A stretch of 64,000 nt of DNA, from contig JADFRG010000008.1 of NCBI GenBank assembly GCA_022561385.1, positions 1-64,000 of the forward strand. Reading direction: 5' to 3'. The translations under genes were made by a program, and so were the position numbers. Below the pieces are notes generated by a model. The model saw nothing but the letters and a program-made list of their open reading frames with translations, was not told the DNA's origin and ran no database searches. Source of the DNA: Chloroflexota bacterium. Its GTDB lineage: Bacteria > Chloroflexota > Anaerolineae > Anaerolineales > E44-bin32. Of this stretch, positions 1 through 9,276 are shown one piece after another (the stretch's first letter is position 1; each line of letters opens with the position of its first letter).

Positions 1-12
1 GAAGAACAAACT

Positions 13-1455
13 GTGAAGGCGCTTTCGTGGCAGATGATCTACGGAAACTATCGTTCCAAGCTGGGCGCGGAGGGATGGGAACGTCTGGAACAGAAAGTCG
101 GGGCGCCGGATTTCAAGAAGATGGACTCCGACGAAGATACACCTATGGGGCCTTTCAACGAGGCGGTTTCATTCATCGACCAAGAGCTTGGGGATGGGGA
201 TGGCTCGATGGTGCAGGAGATCACAGTGGCCTCCGTCGACCGCTGGGCCAGCATCTTTCGCAATTTAGTGAAGCAACTGCAGGGCCGGCCGCAGAAGATG
301 ATGGAGATTTTCTGCACCGAGGTGCATCCATACTTCCTGAGCGATGCGGGGGCCACTGAGATCGTAGAATCTGCGCCCGATCACTTTGTCCTGAAGATGG
401 AGAATGGGCTCCTGGAAGGATTCAAGATCGGGCTGATCGAGGGATTCTGCGATATCGTGGGGGCCGATGTAGAGATCGAACGTCGAAACGGTGATTATCA
501 CGTCAGCTGGGTCATACAGGAAGAAACTCCAGCGCCCTCGCGGTGGGCGCTGTTCGTCAATGCCACAAGGCTGCCTTTCCTGACCGCAACTCTGGTTCCA
601 GTATTGCTGGGAGCGGTAATCGCCTGGGACGACGGATTCGTCTTCAATTTAGGGCTATTTCTGCTGACGTTGCTCGGGGCCTCGCTTTTCCATCTCGGCA
701 CCAATGTCATGAATGATTATTTCGATCACACCAGCGGAGTGGACGAAGCCAATCTCACGCCTACCCCTTTCTCAGGCGGATCGAGGCTGGTCCAGCGTGG
801 CCTGGTCGAACCCAGGAGTCTCCGTAATCTGGCCTGGGGTTTCTATGCTGGCGGGACGCTTGTCGGGTTACTCCTGCTGGCACTGACCGGTCCAGGGTTG
901 CTGATATTTGGCCTGGCAGGATTCCTGCTCGGTTTCCTGTACACGGCGCCGCCCATACGCTTGATCCATCGGGGGCTGGGCGAGATCGCCGTGGGGTTAG
1001 GCTTTGGCCCGGTCATGTTGCTGGGCGCCTATTGGGTGCAGACGCAGGAGTTGAGCGCCGCGGCCTGGTATGTCTCGATTCCGGTTGGGATCTTGATCGC
1101 AGCCGTGCTCTACATCAATGAGATTCCGGACCGAATGTGGGACGAAAAGGCCGGCAAACGAACGCTGGTCACGCGCGTATCACCTGAAGTTTCGATCATT
1201 GGATATGCGACCTTGATCGGCGCGGCTTACCTGTCCATTCTGGTGGGGGTCGCGCTGGGCGTGATGCCGGTCGCAACCCTGCTGGGGCTGCTGACGATCC
1301 CTATGGTCTGGAGGGCGTACAAGGCTTTACGCCGGCATCACGCCTACGCCTACCGCCTGATCCCGGCCAATGCCACCACCGTCTTTGCGCACCTATACAC
1401 CGGCCTGCTGCTGACTGCGGGTTACGTAGTCACCGGAGTGATTGCCAGGCTCTAA
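13..1455 (+). CDS. UbiA-family prenyltransferase with extra ~170-aa soluble N-terminal domain
   Basis: C-terminal half has multi-TM UbiA signature (NVMNDYFDHTSGVDEAN, NEIPDRMWDEKAGKRTLV). Frame is open to the window edge, so the true start may lie upstream. Confidence 0.85.
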   Translation: MKALSWQMIYGNYRSKLGAEGWERLEQKVGAPDFKKMDSDEDTPMGPFNEAVSFIDQELGDGDGSMVQEITVASVDRWASIFRNLVKQLQGRPQKMMEIFCTEVHPYFLSDAGATEIVESAPDHFVLKMENGLLEGFKIGLIEGFCDIVGADVEIERRNGDYHVSWVIQEETPAPSRWALFVNATRLPFLTATLVPVLLGAVIAWDDGFVFNLGLFLLTLLGASLFHLGTNVMNDYFDHTSGVDEANLTPTPFSGGSRLVQRGLVEPRSLRNLAWGFYAGGTLVGLLLLALTGPGLLIFGLAGFLLGFLYTAPPIRLIHRGLGEIAVGLGFGPVMLLGAYWVQTQELSAAAWYVSIPVGILIAAVLYINEIPDRMWDEKAGKRTLVTRVSPEVSIIGYATLIGAAYLSILVGVALGVMPVATLLGLLTIPMVWRAYKALRRHHAYAYRLIPANATTVFAHLYTGLLLTAGYVVTGVIARL

Positions 1456-1476
1456 GCAGACCACCTCATCCATAAA

Positions 1477-1511
1477 CCCAAAGTGGCGGCCATCGGGCCG
1501 CCACTTTGGGT
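1477..1511. terminator. Bidirectional hairpin between convergent genes
   Basis: cccaaagtggcggccatcgggccgccactttggg, near-perfect inverted repeat. Confidence 0.75.
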
Positions 1512-1528
1512 TGTGCCGAGGCGATGTT

Positions 1529-2677
1529 CTAAAGGGAGTTAAGCGCTTGCTCAATATCCTGGATTAGATCCTCCGGGTCTTCGATTCCGATTGAGAACCT
1601 CAAGAGATTGGGCGCAACCTTGCTTTGCGGACCCTCAACCGAAGCACGATGTTCGACCAGACTCTCCACTCCCCCCAGTGAGGTGGCGCGAATGATCAGC
1701 TCGAGGCCGGTGGCTACGGTGAGGGCCTCCTGCGTGCCTCCCTGAACCAAAATCGAGAGCATTCCTCCGAACCCATTCGTCATCTGCCGCCGCGCGATTT
1801 CGTGTCCGGGGTGACTATCGAGGCCCGGATAAAGCACGGCCTCAATCGCGGGATGGTGTTCGAAGTGGCGCGCGATGCGGAGCGCCGATTCGGAACATCG
1901 CTCATAACGAATAGCCAACGTGCGTAAGCCGCGCAACAGGAGCCAGGACTCGAAAGCTCCCAGCACACCTCCCGCGTGTTCTCGAATGTAGCGAATATCC
2001 TTCCATCGATCGTCGATTCGGTTGGTGACCAGAACACCCCCGGTCAGATCCGAATGCCCATTCAAGTATTTGGTAGCCGAGTGGGCAACGATATCTGCTC
2101 CAAGGGCGAGTGGCCGGGTCGTAACCGGCGGAGCAACCGTCGAATCTACTGCAAGGATGGCTCCGGCCTCGTGAACAACATCGGCCGCGGCCTGGATGTC
2201 GATCACATCCCAGGTAGGATTCACGGGGGTCTCGATCCACACGATGTCCAGCTTTCCGGGAATAATGGCCCTGGGCAACGAATCGGGCTCCCCGGGATCG
2301 TACGAGCCGAGCTCGATGCCCCGCCTTTCGGAAATCCTTCGCAGCCAACTGAGAGTCCCGTAATAGATGACTTCCGGGACCAAGATCTGCTTGCCGGCCT
2401 CCACCGTTTCGAATAACGCGGCCGCGGCGGCCAGCCCGGAGGCAAACAGCAAGGCTTCTCCGCCGCCTTCGAGCTCAGTCAGCAGCTTCTCAACTTCGTT
2501 CCCCGTTGGATTTTGCGTGCGGCTATAGATGAAATCGCCGATCAGCTCGTAATTTTTGTCGCGCGCGAACGTGGCCGCTGAATGAAGCGGAGGGACGATA
2601 GCCCCTGTGGCCGGGTCGATATAGTGGCCGGCCTGCGCAAGCTTCGTACTGACGGCGTGCGGTTTTGGTGCACTCAT
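1529..2677 (-). CDS. Cys/Met metabolism PLP-dependent enzyme (cystathionine gamma-synthase/lyase family)
   Basis: HSATKYLNGHSD PLP-lysine motif, SLGGVESLVEHRAS; full-length ORF. Confidence 0.9.
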   Translation of the reverse strand: MSAPKPHAVSTKLAQAGHYIDPATGAIVPPLHSAATFARDKNYELIGDFIYSRTQNPTGNEVEKLLTELEGGGEALLFASGLAAAAALFETVEAGKQILVPEVIYYGTLSWLRRISERRGIELGSYDPGEPDSLPRAIIPGKLDIVWIETPVNPTWDVIDIQAAADVVHEAGAILAVDSTVAPPVTTRPLALGADIVAHSATKYLNGHSDLTGGVLVTNRIDDRWKDIRYIREHAGGVLGAFESWLLLRGLRTLAIRYERCSESALRIARHFEHHPAIEAVLYPGLDSHPGHEIARRQMTNGFGGMLSILVQGGTQEALTVATGLELIIRATSLGGVESLVEHRASVEGPQSKVAPNLLRFSIGIEDPEDLIQDIEQALNSL

Positions 2678-2688
2678 CCGTGGCTCCT

Positions 2689-3432
2689 TCAGGTTTTCTC
2701 TAAGACCCAGAAATGCGATAGGCCAAATACGCGCAGGGGAGTACCCTCCAGGAACTGAAGAAAGGACCTTAACCCCCGGCCAAGGCGCGGCCAGCGCGCG
2801 ATCACATTGTCATAACCGCCGAAGATCACCGTCTGGTGAACGACTCGGACGGGCAACCCCTCGAGGAGCTGCCCCAGTTGATGCCCGGAGTAAACCCGGA
2901 CGTGGGGAACGATACGCTTGCGTATGGCCGTGGGCAGGTAGTTTACGAAAGGGAAATTGCCGTAGTGGTAGCTGCCGCGCAAATACACCCCATGGGTCTC
3001 GAAGGGATAGCCGCGATTGGGTGCAAACAACATAAGGCGCCCGCCCGGGGCGTCTCCGGAGGGCGGTCGCAGTGCCCGGACCATTTCGGCCAGAGCGGCT
3101 CGATCGTCGTCCACATGTTCGATGACTTCGTGCGAAAGGATCAGGTCGAGGCTGCCGTCCGGAAATGGTAGGTGTTCTGCGCGGCCGGACAAAATGGCCG
3201 GGAGACGAGCCTTCGCCACCCGCGCTCGTTCCCGATCGAACTCAAGGCCTACGGCAAATTTTGCCAGCGGCTTGAGGCGCTCCAGGTATACGCCCACCCC
3301 GCAGCCGTTGTCGAGCACACGGCCTCGCTCCCGGCCGCCGGCCATTGCCAGGATCATCCGCAGCCGGCGTTCCTGACCCGCCCTCCACACAAGCGAGGGC
3401 TGACCGAGAGCGGCCGCCTTTTCAAGGTCCAT
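2689..3432 (-). CDS. Class I SAM-dependent methyltransferase
   Basis: VLDNGCGVGVYLERL motif I, LSHEVIEHVDDD. Confidence 0.85.
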   Translation of the reverse strand: MDLEKAAALGQPSLVWRAGQERRLRMILAMAGGRERGRVLDNGCGVGVYLERLKPLAKFAVGLEFDRERARVAKARLPAILSGRAEHLPFPDGSLDLILSHEVIEHVDDDRAALAEMVRALRPPSGDAPGGRLMLFAPNRGYPFETHGVYLRGSYHYGNFPFVNYLPTAIRKRIVPHVRVYSGHQLGQLLEGLPVRVVHQTVIFGGYDNVIARWPRLGRGLRSFLQFLEGTPLRVFGLSHFWVLEKT

Positions 3433-3456
3433 CAGGTTCGAATGTGGAGTGGCTAA

Positions 3457-4266
3457 CTACGGGACCCAGGGTGGGCCGGTCCATCCATTGAACCAGTAAA
3501 AGAGCTGGGCGAGTCCTTCTCGAACGGCGGCGCGACTGGCCTGCAGGGCCGCCGGGTGTGGAATCAGGTTTCCTTGCTCCACGATGTGGCCCTCCGAGTG
3601 CTGGCTCGATGGAGACGGAACAGGATCAAGGCCCTGCGCGCGCATGACGGCCAGCGCGCGCCGCATGTGGATGGGAGAGGTGACCAGGATGAAGTCCTCG
3701 ATCTTGTTCGCTTCGAGCAGCCTGCTGAGCAGCTCTGCCTGTTCGAGAGTGCTGCCGGAAACAGATTCCATCTTGATCCGATCCGATGCCACCCCCAGGC
3801 CGAGCAGCTCCTGCTGCATAGGAATGCTTTCAGGGGTGAGCGCGTTTATCAGCTCGTCTGACCCGCCCGACACGATCATCGTCGGCTGATCGAGCAATTT
3901 GTACAGGCGCGCTCCTTCCAGCACACGCAGCGCAGTAGCACCGCTGAGTTCGTTGATCTCATTGCCTCCGGCGCGGAAGGTGGCACTTCCCCCTCCCAAC
4001 ACGACAATGGCCTGCGCACCGCTGGCCGCCTCGACGGTACGTACAGGCTGCGATCCGTCGCGCAGTGCGCGCTCGAGAGTGCGGGCGGTCAGAGGCAGGC
4101 TGAGCAAGAAATAAAGCACCGCCAGGAAGCCCAGCAAGCTGCTGCCCCAGCCCCGCGTGTCGCGATGCGCGAACAGCAGCAGCACCCCCAGGAAGAAGCC
4201 AATCAGCAGAAATTCGAGAGAGCCCGGGATCAAGTAGGCTTTAGATAATTCGTAGATGGCGTCCAT
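3457..4266 (-). CDS. YdcF/ElyC/SanA (DUF218)-like membrane protein
   Basis: N-terminal TMs, AIVVLGGGSATF, VSGGSDE, LVTSPIHMRRA. Confidence 0.8.
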   Translation of the reverse strand: MDAIYELSKAYLIPGSLEFLLIGFFLGVLLLFAHRDTRGWGSSLLGFLAVLYFLLSLPLTARTLERALRDGSQPVRTVEAASGAQAIVVLGGGSATFRAGGNEINELSGATALRVLEGARLYKLLDQPTMIVSGGSDELINALTPESIPMQQELLGLGVASDRIKMESVSGSTLEQAELLSRLLEANKIEDFILVTSPIHMRRALAVMRAQGLDPVPSPSSQHSEGHIVEQGNLIPHPAALQASRAAVREGLAQLFYWFNGWTGPPWVP

Positions 4267-4312
4267 GGTGGCTAAGGGTACGCGTTATGTCCGCGCAGGG
4301 TCCTGACCCGAT

Positions 4313-4804
4313 TCAACCGAGTGGAATGGTCAGCCGTGGAATATACGGCGCGGTAAGGTCTTCAGGCGACCCGACGTACATACGAATCGAGTCGACCGAA
4401 AACGTAAACGAAGGCGGGTCGGGGAGCGGGATCTGGGAGGGGTCCTTGGCCCTTCCGAGGGTGAGATGCGGGTGGTAATCGGCCCGCGCGTAGTCAGGGT
4501 AGGTCTCCGCCAGCGACTGGTAAAGCGCAATCAGCGGTTCGGGATCGGTGGGCTCGAGAAAAACCGCGTCTTCGAAATATCCGTATCGCTCGAGGACCAC
4601 ATCAAACGGCGAGTTTTGGGCACAAATGGGGCCAAGTACTTCGGCCGTCTCATCGGACAGATCGGCAGAAGCAAACGGGAAGAAGATCGTGAAATGTGCA
4701 GGTACCTTGGCGAACGAATCGGGGTCGTATTCCTCCCGTAAAGGATAGGCAAAGGCCTGTACCGGCTTTGGGGGGACGATGAGAAGCGCGGTCTCGAGTT
4801 GCAC
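4313..4804 (-). CDS. 2'-5' RNA ligase-like (2H phosphoesterase) protein
   Basis: Two HxT/S-type motifs (HFTIFFPF, HPHLTLGR). Confidence 0.8.
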   Translation of the reverse strand: MQLETALLIVPPKPVQAFAYPLREEYDPDSFAKVPAHFTIFFPFASADLSDETAEVLGPICAQNSPFDVVLERYGYFEDAVFLEPTDPEPLIALYQSLAETYPDYARADYHPHLTLGRAKDPSQIPLPDPPSFTFSVDSIRMYVGSPEDLTAPYIPRLTIPLG

Positions 4805-4881
4805 AGCGGGCTGAGTTTAACATGTTTCCCTTCTGGACTGCCCAGATGCTGGATGGTACCCGAGAGTTATAATGCGCAATT

Positions 4882-5526
4882 ATGAAAAGTTGCCAGTGCA
4901 TCGGAATCGAACGCGAGTTCAACGCGGAAGACGCGGAAAATGAGCTCGCAGCCTACCGTGAGCAGGGACCGAGCAAGACCACCCAGATCTTGATCGATGC
5001 GCTCACCGAGCAAGGAGTGGAGGGACGCACCTTGCTCGATATCGGCGGCGGAGTGGGAGCTATTCAACACGCCTTGTTAGGTGCTGGAGCGGCGACCGCG
5101 ACCGCGGTTGAGGCCTCCACGGCATTTGCCAGGGCGGCCGAAGATCAGGCCCGGGAATTAGGCCGGAGCGAGCAGGTAGAGGTCAGACACGGCGACTTCG
5201 TTGAGTTGGCCGATACCGTTCCGCAGCACGATATCGTCACCCTCGATCGCGTGATCTGCTGTTACGACGATATGAAATCGCTGGTGGGTCTTTCGGCCAC
5301 CCGCGCCCGCAAACTGTATGGTGTGGTGTATCCGCGAGACGATTGGTGGGCCAAACTCGTCGCCCGCTTGGGCAACTTCTTCTTTTGGATCACTCGCAAC
5401 CCATTTCGGGTTTTCGTCCACCCTGAGGCTGCGGTACAGCGGATACTGGATCAGGCTGGGCTGGAGAGGGTTTTCTACAAGAGGACTTTCATCTGGCGAG
5501 TTGCGGTTTATGCGCGGAAAAGCTAA
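4882..5526 (+). CDS. SAM-dependent methyltransferase
   Basis: LLDIGGGVGAIQHALL, DIVTLDRVICCYDD. Confidence 0.8.
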   Translation: MKSCQCIGIEREFNAEDAENELAAYREQGPSKTTQILIDALTEQGVEGRTLLDIGGGVGAIQHALLGAGAATATAVEASTAFARAAEDQARELGRSEQVEVRHGDFVELADTVPQHDIVTLDRVICCYDDMKSLVGLSATRARKLYGVVYPRDDWWAKLVARLGNFFFWITRNPFRVFVHPEAAVQRILDQAGLERVFYKRTFIWRVAVYARKS

Positions 5527-5586
5527 CCGAATCGAATGTTCTCAGGCCGGCGGCCGTCTCTAATACGCGCCAGGTATGGAGATAGA

Positions 5587-7260
5587 TTATGCGGTGGCGG
5601 ATACTTCGTGGAGGCCGGTGGCGCCGTCGGGCCGCACAGGATTTGACTCGATGACTTGTGGTTTGCCTGACCGATCAAAGGCCCGTACCTTGAAGAGGTG
5701 CCTCCCGGACTCGCGCGGCCAATCGTAGCGCCACTGCAGCCAGGTGAGCGGACCCAACGCCGGCGCCCGCAGCTCGGCTTCGACCCACTGCCCCTCGTCC
5801 ACCTGCACTTCAACCCTGCTGATTCCATTCGCGCCCGCATGGGCGATTCCGCCCACGGGGACCGTCTGCATTTCCTCGTCCGCCGCATCGGTGGCCACGG
5901 TATCGATTACGGATGTCATTCGAACATAGGCCTCCTCGCTCCAACCCCGCTCGACCCAGTATCCTCGCCCCTCACGGTCCAGCAATTCCATATTCACAAT
6001 CCATTTGGGCTGCTTCATGCCGTAACGATTTGGAATGATGATGCGCAGTGGAAAGCCATGGTCCACCGGAAGGGGTGCGCCGTTCATCTCATAGGCGAAT
6101 ATCGTGCGATCGCCCATTAGGTCCGACATCGAAACGCTCTCATAAAAGCCGTCGGCGGCCTCGATGAAGAGTTCCTCCGCCGTGGTGCGCATGCCCGCGG
6201 TTTCAAGCACGTCCCGCACTAGTACACCCGTCCACCGGGTGGTGCTGATCAAATCTCCGCCGACACGATTCGAAATGCACGAAAGCGTATGGTGATAACT
6301 CAAGGACGGCATCGCCCGGATTTCTTCCAGTGTGAGACTCAGGGGTCGATCCACCACCCCGGTCAACTCCAGCCGCCAGGTCTCCGCCGCCAAGCGCGGC
6401 CTGCGGGTGCTGATATCGATACGGTAAAAGTCGGCGTTAGGCGTGATCTCAAGCCGTGTGCCGGGCGCGACGTTGATGCGGGCCGCCAGGGCCTCCGCGG
6501 TCGGAGAGTCGACCAGCGCACTGGTATCCAGGATCTCAACTTGAACCGGCGCAGGCGGGGAACCCTTTCCAAACAGCGAGGCGCCGACCCAGGAACCAAT
6601 TGAAATCGTTGCCACGCTGCCGCCCAACAGCGTAACGAAATCCCGCCGCGACAAGCTGGAATTGGGATCCTCGGCCAGGGCCGGCCCTGCACGCTGGATC
6701 AACCATCCTAAGCTCCAACCCCAGGACACATAAAGCAGCGCAAACCACAATCCTACCCACCAGACCGAGGTTTGAGAGAATCCGACCGCGACCGAAACCA
6801 GCCAGAAGGAACCCGCTAGCAACGCGCCCGTCCTCACTCCGTGTCCCGACAACTGGCGTGGATCATCCCTTCCAAGCCACTGCAGCACGATCCCGAAGGC
6901 CGCGCCGATGGCAACAAACATAACCAGGGCCATGCTCCGCTCAGCTATTTTGGCAACTTCCGAGGTGGGGCCTACATTCAGCGCGGTGATCACCGACACA
7001 AGCGAGTCGATACCGAAGGTGAGAATATCGCCGGGAAGAACGCGGGCTAACCCGTCGAATAGATCGAATGGAGTGAACGTAAGCCCTGCGATGCCCTCCG
7101 CCAGCGAGCCCAGCGCCATGACCGGAATGCTTGTGAGCGCACCCAGACCACCCGCCCTAATGTAAGAGATGCGGGTGTATTTCATCTCGCCTGCGTTAGG
7201 ATTCTGCGCGCTCATTCCGCTCGATTCCGCATCTGCTGGCTCAAGATTAGATTCGCTCAT
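5587..7260 (-). CDS. Molybdopterin-dependent sulfite-oxidase-like oxidoreductase with N-terminal membrane domain
   Basis: LTLEEIRAMPSLSYHHTLSCISN, FPLRIIIPNRYGMKQPKWI; N-terminal TM helices. Confidence 0.85.
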   Translation of the reverse strand: MSESNLEPADAESSGMSAQNPNAGEMKYTRISYIRAGGLGALTSIPVMALGSLAEGIAGLTFTPFDLFDGLARVLPGDILTFGIDSLVSVITALNVGPTSEVAKIAERSMALVMFVAIGAAFGIVLQWLGRDDPRQLSGHGVRTGALLAGSFWLVSVAVGFSQTSVWWVGLWFALLYVSWGWSLGWLIQRAGPALAEDPNSSLSRRDFVTLLGGSVATISIGSWVGASLFGKGSPPAPVQVEILDTSALVDSPTAEALAARINVAPGTRLEITPNADFYRIDISTRRPRLAAETWRLELTGVVDRPLSLTLEEIRAMPSLSYHHTLSCISNRVGGDLISTTRWTGVLVRDVLETAGMRTTAEELFIEAADGFYESVSMSDLMGDRTIFAYEMNGAPLPVDHGFPLRIIIPNRYGMKQPKWIVNMELLDREGRGYWVERGWSEEAYVRMTSVIDTVATDAADEEMQTVPVGGIAHAGANGISRVEVQVDEGQWVEAELRAPALGPLTWLQWRYDWPRESGRHLFKVRAFDRSGKPQVIESNPVRPDGATGLHEVSATA

Positions 7261-7322
7261 TTCCCTGGTTTCCCCTCAAATTGCTCCGGGCAATCTTAAT
7301 ACGCAAGCCTTAAGAGAGCATT

Positions 7323-8618
7323 ATGACTTTGGCCCCACCTTGTTATAATCGCCACCCCGTGAAAAGCAGCCGGCCCATCTCAACAGTGTTGTGGTTCTCG
7401 GTCGGGGCGCTTGCGGCGTCGGTTATCTTGCTGATAGCCTACCAGATTCCCCCCGTGAAATTTCGACTCGAATGGCGCCTGGATGCTTTTTCAGGGATCG
7501 TTCGAGGCTGGATCCGGCCGCAGGAGACGCTGCCCGCCCCCGCAAACGTCTCCCCGGGTTCATTTCGACCCATCGTGCCGCCGACCCGGGCCGCGAGCTC
7601 GCTCGAACCGGGGGGTACCCAGCTTGCTCCTTCCCCGACACCCATCCCAACCGCATTGCCGGCCCGCGTCACCCTGCCCGCGCCGGCGTGGGAGGGACAG
7701 GACTGGAATAACTGCGGGCCAGCCACGCTGGCGCTGGGATTGCGCTTCTATGGCTGGGAAGGAGATCAATTCACGATCTCAAGACTTCTCAAGCCCGACC
7801 GAGGCGACAAAAACGTCAATATTGATGAGCTGGTTTTCTATCTCCGCACTCAAGCCGGCTGGCTGAATACCGATTTCCGCGTGGGCGGCACCATAACGCG
7901 GCTCAAGAGTTTGCTCGCGGCCGGATTCCCGGTGATCGTGGAGAAGGGGTTCATTTTGGGCGAGGGGGATGGCGGGGGCGGCTGGGCCGGACACTATTTA
8001 CTGTTGACAGGCTACGATGATGCGACACAGAGCTTCATAGCTCAGGACACGAATCCGGGCACCGGTGGGCCGGACCGCACAGTCTCCTACGAGGATTTAG
8101 ATGTTGGCTGGCGTCAATTCAACCGGGTATATATGTATATCTACTTGCCCCAGGATGAAGCCCGGATTCAGGCCATCCTCGGCGAAGACGCGGATTTCGA
8201 TCGAAATCGCACCGTGGCACTCGAGATGGCTCAGGATGAGATCGAATCAGATCCGCAAGATCCGTACGGCTGGTTCAATTTGGGGACAAACCTGGTGTAC
8301 TTCGAGCGGTACGGCGAGGCCTCCCGCGCATTCGACAATGCCCTATCGCTCGGTTTACCGTGGCGATTCACCCGCTACCAATTCGGGCCTTACATCGCTT
8401 ATTTCAATCAGGGCCGATTTCAAGATGTAGTAGATCTGGCCGAGGCGACCCTGTTCAGGACCTACAAAGCCGAGGAATCCCTGCTCTGGCGAGGTTGGGC
8501 ACAATTCCGGCTTGGCGATCTCAATAGTGCCGTATTGAATTGGCGCGAGGCCCTGAAATACAACCCGTTTTATCAGGACGCGCAGTACGCGCTCGAGTAC
8601 GTCGGGTCCACGCCCTAA
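7323..8618 (+). CDS. C39-like peptidase domain protein with C-terminal TPR
   Basis: WNNCGPATLALGLRFYGW, GHYLLLTGYDD, TPR-like C-terminus; start may be a GTG at about 7360. Confidence 0.8.
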   Translation: MTLAPPCYNRHPVKSSRPISTVLWFSVGALAASVILLIAYQIPPVKFRLEWRLDAFSGIVRGWIRPQETLPAPANVSPGSFRPIVPPTRAASSLEPGGTQLAPSPTPIPTALPARVTLPAPAWEGQDWNNCGPATLALGLRFYGWEGDQFTISRLLKPDRGDKNVNIDELVFYLRTQAGWLNTDFRVGGTITRLKSLLAAGFPVIVEKGFILGEGDGGGGWAGHYLLLTGYDDATQSFIAQDTNPGTGGPDRTVSYEDLDVGWRQFNRVYMYIYLPQDEARIQAILGEDADFDRNRTVALEMAQDEIESDPQDPYGWFNLGTNLVYFERYGEASRAFDNALSLGLPWRFTRYQFGPYIAYFNQGRFQDVVDLAEATLFRTYKAEESLLWRGWAQFRLGDLNSAVLNWREALKYNPFYQDAQYALEYVGSTP

Positions 8619-8694
8619 TTCCTCGGCTGGAAACTCCGCGGGCTGAAGCCTGCGGTATGATTTACGACATCCATTAGAAAAGAGGCAGGCTCCA

Positions 8695-9186
8695 ATGCTT
8701 ATTAGCGACAAATTGACAAAAGGAATGAACGATCAGGTGGGAAGAGAGCTTGGCGCGTCGAGTCAGTACTTACAGCTGGCCTCCTACTTCGCACGAGACA
8801 ACTTACGGGAGCTGGCGGCTTTCTTCTTCCGCCAGGCGGACGAAGAGCGCGAACATGCGGTGAAGTTTGTCCACTACCTGGTGGATACGGGCGGGAAGGT
8901 CGCCATTCCGCAGGTGATGGCTGCGCAGGATGTGGCCTCGGCCGAAGCCGGGGTTCAGGCGGCTCTCGACGGCGAGCTGAAAGTTACAGAACAAATCAAC
9001 GATCTCTCGGCGATCGCCGCGGAAGATCAGGATTACGCCGCGCTCCGTTTTCTAGGATGGTTTTCAGAGGAGCAGGTTGAAGAAATCTCCACCATGACTG
9101 AACTGCTGAGTGTTGTCAGGCGCGCAGGAGACCAGCTGCTCCTGGTCGAGGAATACCTTTCTCGCCGCGGGGAACCTCACGCGTAA
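8695..9186 (+). CDS. Ferritin
   Basis: ASSQYLQLASYFARDNL, EEREHAVKFVHYL, FLGWFSEEQVEEIS. Confidence 0.9.
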   Translation: MLISDKLTKGMNDQVGRELGASSQYLQLASYFARDNLRELAAFFFRQADEEREHAVKFVHYLVDTGGKVAIPQVMAAQDVASAEAGVQAALDGELKVTEQINDLSAIAAEDQDYAALRFLGWFSEEQVEEISTMTELLSVVRRAGDQLLLVEEYLSRRGEPHA

Positions 9187-9213
9187 CTCTGACGGATCGG
9201 CTGTTTGCATCCT

Positions 9214-9249
9214 GCCCGCCCACGTTCACCGTCGGGCGGGTTTTTTTTA
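9214..9249 (+). terminator. Rho-independent terminator after ferritin
   Basis: gcccgcccacgttcaccgtcgggcgggtttttttt. Confidence 0.85.
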
Positions 9250-9276
9250 CGGCCGGTGGTAAGAAAGACTTAAGCT

